Shown here in pieces: positions 1 through 5,533 of a DNA stretch of 5,533 nt (positions are counted from its first letter, which is position 1; each line of letters begins with the position of its first letter). Location of the stretch: NCBI GenBank assembly GCA_021819255.1, contig JAKART010000186.1, forward strand, positions 1 to 5,533, in the 5' to 3' direction. The notes beneath the pieces are model-generated. The model saw nothing but the letters and a program-made list of their open reading frames with translations, searched no databases and was not told the origin of the DNA. This DNA comes from Acidobacteriota bacterium. GTDB lineage: Bacteria; Acidobacteriota; Terriglobia; Terriglobales; Acidobacteriaceae. Position numbers and translations under genes: made by a program.

Positions 1-3000
1 TCCGATCTCGTTGCTGCCCCCTGACCAACTGGAACGTTGACCAGGTCCGGCTCGTTCAGCCCAGCCTGCCTGAGCGCCGCGAGCCAGGGGACCGCGCCAC
101 CGTCAAGCGTTTGCGCTGCAACACCGGCGCCGGAGGAGGCGAGGCGCAGCTCCACTTGGGCATTGGCCAGAGCCACCAACAGCTTCAGTACATCAGGGTG
201 GCGGCGGTTGATGTACTCGTGGTCTGGTTGATTGAAGTAGGACAAGAGGCACCTGTAGCACCCCGCCTCGCACAGGTGATTGCCAAGCGCGTCCGTCTGC
301 TCCAGCGCGGGCAAAGCATCCACATCCCCTACTCCATCCGTGGGCAGACTGTAATGGAGCAATTCGAGAGCCCTTCGCGCCACCAACCCCAGGCTGGCGG
401 GATCATTGGCCAGCCGGGTCAGAACGCCCGCGCCGCCTTCAGCCGCTTCATAGAATAGCAATGCCTGCCGGTTGCCAGACGTGGGCAGCGGTTCGGCGAC
501 CAGCTCGGACTCCTCAATCTGGAAGGTCATCTCGATCCCGCGCTTCAGGGCCGCCTGCAGCGTGGCCATAGCCTCCAACGACAAGGGCTCTACAGGGGCC
601 AGGATCAGCAGATTCCGGTGATCTTCAACGAAGGGAACGATGGGTTGGTCCGGAACTCTGCTGAGCAACGTATCGTCGCTCGAGCTGTCTTCTTCCGGAT
701 CCGGAGCGTCCTTTTTGCTCCAGGCGCCCGTGATGGGATTGATGTAAAAGCCGAGCTGCTTCTTGTCCCTGCGCCGGCGCCAGCCACGATTGATTCGCCA
801 AAGCTGCGCCGCCGGAGCGTAGGTGAGCTCGGCGAGCACATCATCCCCCAGCCGCACTTCGGCTTTCTGCTTCTGAACGGCGCCGTCGGGGCCGGGGAGG
901 AAACGATAGGTCGTCTGGAGCTCAAATCCCTGTCTCTGGCGCTCTTCGTCATTGATCGAGATGCGCTCAACAGCCACAGTCTCGACGGTTTCGATCCGGT
1001 AGAGCTCCCGTACCCAGTCATCCTCCTTCAGCAGTGCGTCGCAGTTCTCGCAGCGATTGAAGAGCGCTTGCGTATCCCCAGGAGCTCCCAGATGTCCATA
1101 TCCGCATTGACTACAGATCAAGGAAGCGATGGTAGCCAAACGGCTATCGCCTGAGATGTGGTCGGCATGGCCCACGTTCAGTTTGGCGCGGACCACTCGG
1201 TACATGCGCCCCTGGTGGTAGATGAGGCTGCGCGGTCCAAACTCCGACAAAGCCAGAAAGCGCGGCCGGCTGACCATGCTGCCCTCATCGTCCTTGCCGT
1301 TCGCGGTCGCGCCTCCACGGGCTGGGATCCAGGCCATCAGCGGAAGCCGGGGGAAGTTGTAGCCGGGCAGGAAGCCCTGGCTCGCCAGATAGCGATAGGT
1401 GTAGAAATCGTTGTTCTGCCCGTTTCCGGATTTGAGCAGAACGTTGTGTTGACGAGAGGCGTCGTTGTAGCGGAAACGCGCTCTCTCTCGCTCGGCCGTG
1501 GGAGTTGTATGGCTTCGGACAACGTTGTCGGCCATATCCATCTGCTGCAGCGTAGCGTCGAACAGCGCACGCCATCGTTCCAAGGCCTTGGAAAATTCAT
1601 TTGGAGCTTCTTCTATCACGCGCCTGACGTAATCCTGCGTGAACCAGTGGCTTCCCTTCAGTTCCTGGCCAAGCTGCGCAATGACCCGCTCGGCGCTGAC
1701 CTGGGCACGTTGCTGCACCTCGGGGTCGTTCATCGCCGCAAAGAGCTCAGCTTTCACTGGCTTTCCTGGTTTGTCCAGCTCCAGCATGGGGGCGATGCTG
1801 TCTTCCAGCGGCGCTTGAACGCTAGCCAACCACACCGCCTGCAGGTGGCTATCAATCAGATCACGGTTCGCCAGATCGAGCGTGGGGGCCATCACTACAC
1901 CGTGCACCATCTGGGCAGCGTTGGCAAAGAACCACTGATCGTGCGGGCTGAGGGCTGCACAGTAGGTGATGACAAGAGCCTGCTGGCCAGAGCGGCCAGC
2001 GCGTCCACTGCGCTGCGCGTAATTTGCCGGGGTCGGTGGCACGTTACGCAGGTAAACCGTGTTCAGTGCCGAGATGTCCACACCCAACTCCATGGTGGGT
2101 GAGCAGAACATGACCGGCAGCCGCTCCAGAGGAGCTTCGTGCGTCGCTTGCTGTGCCCAATCCTGGCGGTCCTTCTCTGTGTAGCGGAAGCGTTGTTCAA
2201 GCAACTGCCGCCGTGGCGCATCCACCTGGGCTGTGTGCTCCTGCGCTTCGAAGTCAAAGAGCGGGTGCGAGGGCCGATGCAGCAGATCGGCGATATTCCG
2301 GTACAGCAAGCTGAAGAATCGGTTAACGCGAGAGCTGTCCGTGATCTCCTGATCTTCGATCAGATGCCACTCCAGTACGGCGGTGTTCAGACGCCATCCC
2401 GAGAGCGTGGCACTGATCGGTATGCACTGGACATCGCCGTGACTCTTGGCAACCGTCAAAAGCTCCTCGATCAACTTTGTCCAATCCGTCCCCTTCCACT
2501 GCTTCACCTCGCTGGCGAAGATCGTTTCCTGCCAGAGCGAGTCAGCCTTGATATCCCGCAGCAGCCGCGAGCGCGGTCCGCCGTTCACCACGTCCGTACG
2601 CGGCTTGCCCTTGTGCTCTGGGCGTTTGTCCAGAATCAGGTACCGACCAGTCTCCAGCTTTTCGTCGGGCGCAAAGGTCCAACGCTCGTTCAGATAGGAG
2701 TAGGCGCTGGTACGCGCCCGGTCCTGCTCCACCGGGTCAAGAAACCTGCTCTCCAGACACAACTGGCGGCGCATAAAGTCAAATAGGAGTGTGAAGAGCT
2801 TGACGCGATGTTCTGGAGCAAGCCCAGAAAGCACTCCGTTACCCGCGAAGTTCTCAGCGGCCCCGCAGAACGCATCCAGATCACGGTAGCGGATCTCAAG
2901 CAGTCCGAGCTGGTCCAGGTTGGGATTGTTGAATCGCCAGCCGCGCCGCAGATCACGCAACAGCCGATACGCAAGGATGAAGCGCAGCGTGCGCTGAGCC

Positions 3001-5126
3001 TCCTGCCTTGCGATTCCGATCAACCTGGGAGAGCGCAGATACTCTACCAGCGTTCCTTCATCCTCCTTATGGAGGCCGAGGGCTTGAAAGACGGCGTCAG
3101 AGAGGCGCCCTTCGTCGAGCAAGCCGCCGTTTTCCCGCAATGCCCCAATCAGGCCGGCCCGCAGGGTGAGCAGAAAGATGAAATCGTTGAAGTGGCCGGC
3201 CTGCAGGGCGGCATCCTGGCGGTTGTCCGTAAACCCCAGCAACTTGCGCGGGTCGGGTTGGCCTGGTTCAGGTTCCGGCATCTCAAACAATTGCTGGAGC
3301 GCCGCCAGAGTGATCATGGTCGTGGCGGAAGAACGGCCTTCGCCGGAGAGGCTGGAGAGCCGGTTTGCATCCTTGCCCAAAGCTTCGTGGGCAGTGCCGC
3401 AGCACAAGCAGAAACGAAACTTGCCGGGGATGAACCAATAGTCAATGCCTTCTCCAACGCAACCCCGCGCATCCACCTTGATACGCCTGGGAACTGCCGA
3501 CTTGTAGGACTGCTTCACCTTGGGCTCTGTCCGCCCCTGATCGACCCAGGACTCGGGAAGATCCTCGACCAAGCCTCCATATTGCTGTCCCTCCCCTACT
3601 GGGCAGAGGAAGCCGTAGACGGGTCCGTCGTCGGCATTGGCCGCAACGTCGTCGATCTCTCGCGGCGAATAGCTCTCCGGCTGCTGGGAAGACTGCCACA
3701 CCGGCATATACTCCTGGCCGCAGTCACGGCAAAAATGAGTTGCGAACAGATGAACACCCTCGCCCTGTCGGCCCGGCGCAAAACGCTGGGCATCGAGCGT
3801 GACGTAACGTCTACCCCGCGCCTCCAGCGTCGTGAGAACCTTGCCCGGACCGCTGATGAACTGGTGCAACTTGAAGGCAAACGGCGGCCTGTCCTCTGGT
3901 GTACGCACCTCATGCGCGGCAAGCAGAAATCGCTGCAGTGCATCTCGAGCCTCAGCCTCAGTGCAATCCGCGACAGCAACCAGGCGCTGGCCGGCGTCCG
4001 CCAGCGTTATGGGTCTGGCCCGTCGCGGGGGCTCGTCGGCGGGCAACTCAATCCCGAGTGTGAGCTCGACCCAGATTGCCATCGGGTCATCGTGAAAGGC
4101 CGCAAAATCGGGCCAGGTGTACCGGCTGCGCATGACGGCGGCAGGCAATTCGGGGAGGATGGCGTTCACATCCTTGAGCTGGTTGGTGATCCTTTCCAGA
4201 GTCTCCCCGATGACCTCCCGTTCACTGATGTCCGTCCCGAACAGTCTGCTGGCGACGTCCGCTACAGCCCGGTTCCGTTCATCCACGCTGTCAGAGCTTG
4301 ACATAGTGGCCGAGGTGCCGATGCAGACCAGGTTATCGGCATGCAGACGTTCGCGCAGACGGCGCACAAGCAGCGCAACGTCTGAGCCCTGACGCCCGCG
4401 GTAGGTGTGCAGTTCGTCCAGCACAAGGAATTCGAGGCCGTCGCAGTGATCCACCACGCGGCGGTCCACCTCGTCGTAGCGGGTCTGGATGTACTCCAGC
4501 ATCATGAAGTTGGTGAGCAGGATGTCCGGCGGGTTGTTCGCAATCGCACTCCGTTCAGCCGCCCGCTCCTGCCCGGTGTAACGCGCCACGCTGAAAGGGC
4601 GCTGCTCCGGCGAGTAGTTGTGCAGGAACTTGTCCAACTCTTCCAACTGGCTGTTAGCCAGCGCGTTCATCGGATAGATGACGATGGCGCGGGTGCGCGC
4701 CTCCTTGTCCACTGTTTCTTCCCTGGCCTTCAGGATTCGGTCGATGATGGGAATGAAAAACGATAGGGACTTGCCCGAGCCAGTGCCCGTTGTGACCACG
4801 AAGCTTTGCCGCTTCTGCCCCTTGGCCAGCGCCTCCAGTTGGTGTGCATAGAGGTGCACGGGCTGAGGACGTCCCTCTGGTTTTCCCGCCTGAAAGATAT
4901 CAGCGCAGAGGGGATGCAGCTTCCCCTGCGCCGCAAGCTCCTGCACCGTCTCCTTGCGCTGATAGTTTGGATTGATTTGCACCAATGGCTCAGGCCAGTA
5001 GCGCCCCTCATCGTATTGGCGCTTGACTTCATTCTTGATGTCGTCGGCGGCAATCTGAACAAAGCTGCGGGAGAAGCTGCCATATTGCTCAATCAGCTTG
5101 TTGCGGAAATCAAATACGTCATTCAT
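1..5126 (-). CDS. Giant DEAD/DEAH-box superfamily 2 helicase with C-terminal DUF1998/MZB zinc-binding domain, DruE-like (3' end outside window)
   Basis: Likely a cytosolic ATP-dependent nucleic-acid translocase or helicase of the kind found in phage-defence loci. I read 1708 codons without a stop. RecA domain 1 has HQ at 95-96, Walker A GTGSGKS at 114-120, DELH at 237-240 and TSAT at 271-274. A region with a cysteine cluster follows (C466, C469, C573, C575, C576), then a Pro/Glu-rich linker at 617-626. RecA domain 2 opens with FTDNRQDAA at 632-640. A helical insertion of about 370 residues comes next, then motif V (TMELGVDI, 1011-1018) and motif VI (QRSGRAGRSG, 1038-1047). After the core there is a zinc ribbon (C1338, C1341, C1359, C1362) and a DUF1998 signature (EAAEGGAGVL at 1560-1569; C1619, C1623, C1626; NQPDH to 1636). 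There is no signal peptide or membrane segment. The ATG at 5126 is chosen because AGGAGG lies 10 bases upstream. One-chain fusion and size favour a DruE-like protein over separate DrmA/DrmB or the much shorter MrfA/YprA. Helicase identity is near certain; the Druantia link is inference. The C terminus, perhaps a few hundred residues, is missing. Confidence 0.95.
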   Translation of the reverse strand, partial: MNDVFDFRNKLIEQYGSFSRSFVQIAADDIKNEVKRQYDEGRYWPEPLVQINPNYQRKETVQELAAQGKLHPLCADIFQAGKPEGRPQPVHLYAHQLEALAKGQKRQSFVVTTGTGSGKSLSFFIPIIDRILKAREETVDKEARTRAIVIYPMNALANSQLEELDKFLHNYSPEQRPFSVARYTGQERAAERSAIANNPPDILLTNFMMLEYIQTRYDEVDRRVVDHCDGLEFLVLDELHTYRGRQGSDVALLVRRLRERLHADNLVCIGTSATMSSSDSVDERNRAVADVASRLFGTDISEREVIGETLERITNQLKDVNAILPELPAAVMRSRYTWPDFAAFHDDPMAIWVELTLGIELPADEPPRRARPITLADAGQRLVAVADCTEAEARDALQRFLLAAHEVRTPEDRPPFAFKLHQFISGPGKVLTTLEARGRRYVTLDAQRFAPGRQGEGVHLFATHFCRDCGQEYMPVWQSSQQPESYSPREIDDVAANADDGPVYGFLCPVGEGQQYGGLVEDLPESWVDQGRTEPKVKQSYKSAVPRRIKVDARGCVGEGIDYWFIPGKFRFCLCCGTAHEALGKDANRLSSLSGEGRSSATTMITLAALQQLFEMPEPEPGQPDPRKLLGFTDNRQDAALQAGHFNDFIFLLTLRAGLIGALRENGGLLDEGRLSDAVFQALGLHKEDEGTLVEYLRSPRLIGIARQEAQRTLRFILAYRLLRDLRRGWRFNNPNLDQLGLLEIRYRDLDAFCGAAENFAGNGVLSGLAPEHRVKLFTLLFDFMRRQLCLESRFLDPVEQDRARTSAYSYLNERWTFAPDEKLETGRYLILDKRPEHKGKPRTDVVNGGPRSRLLRDIKADSLWQETIFASEVKQWKGTDWTKLIEELLTVAKSHGDVQCIPISATLSGWRLNTAVLEWHLIEDQEITDSSRVNRFFSLLYRNIADLLHRPSHPLFDFEAQEHTAQVDAPRRQLLEQRFRYTEKDRQDWAQQATHEAPLERLPVMFCSPTMELGVDISALNTVYLRNVPPTPANYAQRSGRAGRSGQQALVITYCAALSPHDQWFFANAAQMVHGVVMAPTLDLANRDLIDSHLQAVWLASVQAPLEDSIAPMLELDKPGKPVKAELFAAMNDPEVQQRAQVSAERVIAQLGQELKGSHWFTQDYVRRVIEEAPNEFSKALERWRALFDATLQQMDMADNVVRSHTTPTAERERARFRYNDASRQHNVLLKSGNGQNNDFYTYRYLASQGFLPGYNFPRLPLMAWIPARGGATANGKDDEGSMVSRPRFLALSEFGPRSLIYHQGRMYRVVRAKLNVGHADHISGDSRLATIASLICSQCGYGHLGAPGDTQALFNRCENCDALLKEDDWVRELYRIETVETVAVERISINDEERQRQGFELQTTYRFLPGPDGAVQKQKAEVRLGDDVLAELTYAPAAQLWRINRGWRRRRDKKQLGFYINPITGAWSKKDAPDPEEDSSSDDTLLSRVPDQPIVPFVEDHRNLLILAPVEPLSLEAMATLQAALKRGIEMTFQIEESELVAEPLPTSGNRQALLFYEAAEGGAGVLTRLANDPASLGLVARRALELLHYSLPTDGVGDVDALPALEQTDALGNHLCEAGCYRCLLSYFNQPDHEYINRRHPDVLKLLVALANAQVELRLASSGAGVAAQTLDGGAVPWLAALRQAGLNEPDLVNVPVGQGAATRS

Positions 5127-5216
5127 GGCAGCAGGCCCTCCTGGCTTGGGTGGCAACTTCAGTCGTCCAGTTTCCGCACACAGGTTTCTTTGAGACGGTT
5201 TGATGTTCAATCGCGC
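5127..5216 (-). other. Spacer between the Fic-family gene and the helicase gene
   Basis: Ninety bases that hold the helicase ribosome-binding site. I see no GC-rich hairpin followed by a T run, so no intrinsic terminator for the Fic gene. I also see no convincing -35/-10 pair. This supports one transcript for both genes but does not rule out a weak internal promoter. In the frame shared by both genes, the spacer has 30 sense codons and no stop. It includes a TTG (5210-5208) that could in principle start translation but has no visible ribosome-binding site. Confidence 0.6.
5137..5142 (-). promoter_or_regulatory. Shine-Dalgarno site of the helicase gene
   Basis: The minus strand reads AGGAGG, a near-perfect anti-16S match, with 10 bases between it and the ATG at 5126. 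It decides the start of the helicase, because the frame stays open upstream as far as the Fic stop. The site lies inside a very small inverted repeat (CAGG-AGGG-CCTG, 5132-5143). Its 4-bp stem is probably too weak to control translation. Confidence 0.75.
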
Positions 5217-5533
5217 TCACCGCAGCGGTTCCGTTCCTTCGTTCAAAATGTCCAAATAGCGGCGGTAGACGAAGAGACGATGGCGTTCGCGGCCGGTAAT
5301 CTCCTCGACGATGCCCAGGTCGATCATATGCCCCAGCGACTTGGCGACCGTTGGAGCGGAGATGCCAATCCGTTTCGCCGTCGATGGAATGGCAATGATC
5401 GGGCTTTTCTGCATGTGTTGGAAGACGCGCAGCACGGAGGCAGCGGGTCTGCCGAGGGTCTCGATCTTCTTCCGGTCCTGGTTGAACAGGTCCAGAATCT
5501 CACGTGTGGCGTTGGCGGCTTGCTCGGCGGTGT
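5217..5533 (-). CDS. Fic-family protein, C-terminal winged-helix part (5' end outside window)
   Basis: The last 104 residues and TGA stop of a protein whose start lies to the right of the window. Fic proteins usually transfer AMP, or another nucleotide moiety, from a nucleotide to hydroxyl side chains of target proteins. Many are toxins or regulators of other proteins. The visible part begins with a helix rich in A, E and Q (about 1-27). A winged helix-turn-helix follows at about 30-90, with RIGISAPTVAKSL as the recognition region and ITGRERHRLFVY as the wing. It ends in YLDILNEGTEPLR. That ending and the winged helix are typical of the C terminus of long Fic proteins, in which the Fic core comes first. 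The catalytic HPFxxGNGR motif is not in the window, so activity cannot be judged. A GTG at 5435 lies inside the domain and is unlikely to be the start, since clear homologous-looking sequence continues upstream of it to the window edge. A free-standing MarR-like regulator is the main alternative. The gene precedes the helicase on the same strand with a 90-base gap, so shared transcription is likely. Confidence 0.8.
   Translation of the reverse strand, partial: TAEQAANATREILDLFNQDRKKIETLGRPAASVLRVFQHMQKSPIIAIPSTAKRIGISAPTVAKSLGHMIDLGIVEEITGRERHRLFVYRRYLDILNEGTEPLR

Noticed and set aside
605..1021. Minus-strand open frame of 138 codons, and similar ones at 1285-1575, 1337-1600, 2063-2257, 2690-2974, 3442-3699, 3596-3979 and 4730-5092.
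   Set aside because: Each overlaps the helicase frame in another phase. The products are low-complexity Arg/Ser/Pro-rich sequences with no domain, as expected for out-of-frame readings of a GC-rich gene.
111..4766. A chain of long plus-strand open frames (111-458, 618-1154, 1158-2102, 2139-2786, 2808-4301, 4407-4766) that might look like an antisense operon.
   Set aside because: All lie in one frame, exactly codon-aligned with the minus-strand helicase. They are open because the helicase almost never uses TTA, CTA or TCA codons. Their translations show no recognisable domains, while the minus strand shows a full set of helicase motifs.
1..5126. Possible frameshift or pseudogene status of the helicase because of its great length.
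   Set aside because: I read every codon from 5126 to the edge in one frame and found no stop. Helicase and zinc motifs appear in the expected order throughout.
5132..5143. Small inverted repeat around the helicase ribosome-binding site as a translational switch or terminator.
   Set aside because: The stem is only four base pairs with a four-base loop and no T run follows, so chance is the simplest explanation.
5217..5435. Treating the 72-codon GTG-initiated reading as a complete small winged-helix regulator.
   Set aside because: The frame stays open and family-like to the window edge, the GTG falls inside the domain's first helix, and no Shine-Dalgarno lies before it. A truncated longer Fic-type protein fits better.

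Overview
The window carries two genes, both on the minus strand and both cut by a window edge. Reading in the direction of transcription (right to left), it starts with the last 104 residues of a Fic-family protein (5533 to 5217). A 90-base spacer follows, and then one very large helicase gene that starts at 5126 and is still open at base 1 (1708 whole codons, no stop). There is no rRNA, tRNA, CRISPR array, insertion sequence or obvious repeat. No stretch over 300 bases lacks a gene.

The large gene encodes a superfamily 2 DEAD/DEAH-type ATPase. It has an N-terminal RecA-like domain (Walker A GTGSGKS, DELH box, SAT motif) and a second RecA-like domain split by a long insertion. Two internal cysteine clusters follow the first RecA domain and the helicase core. 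The C-terminal DUF1998 (MrfA-type zinc-binding, MZB) signature lies just before the window edge. Giant helicases joined to DUF1998 are typical of bacterial defence loci: DruE of Druantia is a single very large protein, and the DrmA/DrmB pair of DISARM is a two-protein version. This protein looks most like the single-chain, DruE-like arrangement. The subfamily cannot be fixed without a search.

The Fic-family fragment is the C-terminal winged-helix part; its catalytic HPFxxGNGR loop would lie to the right of the window. The short spacer, shared strand and good Shine-Dalgarno before the helicase suggest the two genes are transcribed together. A reasonable reading is a genomic-island or defence-type locus. 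The helicase would translocate on or remodel nucleic acid, and the Fic protein would be a regulatory or toxin-like AMP-transferase partner. Only the adjacency is seen; the functional link is inferred.

The DNA is GC-rich, with G/C-ending codons and bacterial gene spacing and a bacterial ribosome-binding site. This fits a bacterium of moderately high GC such as a proteobacterium or acidobacterium, but nothing here fixes the taxon. The long plus-strand open frames are shadows: they are exactly codon-aligned with the helicase gene, which almost never uses TTA, CTA or TCA.
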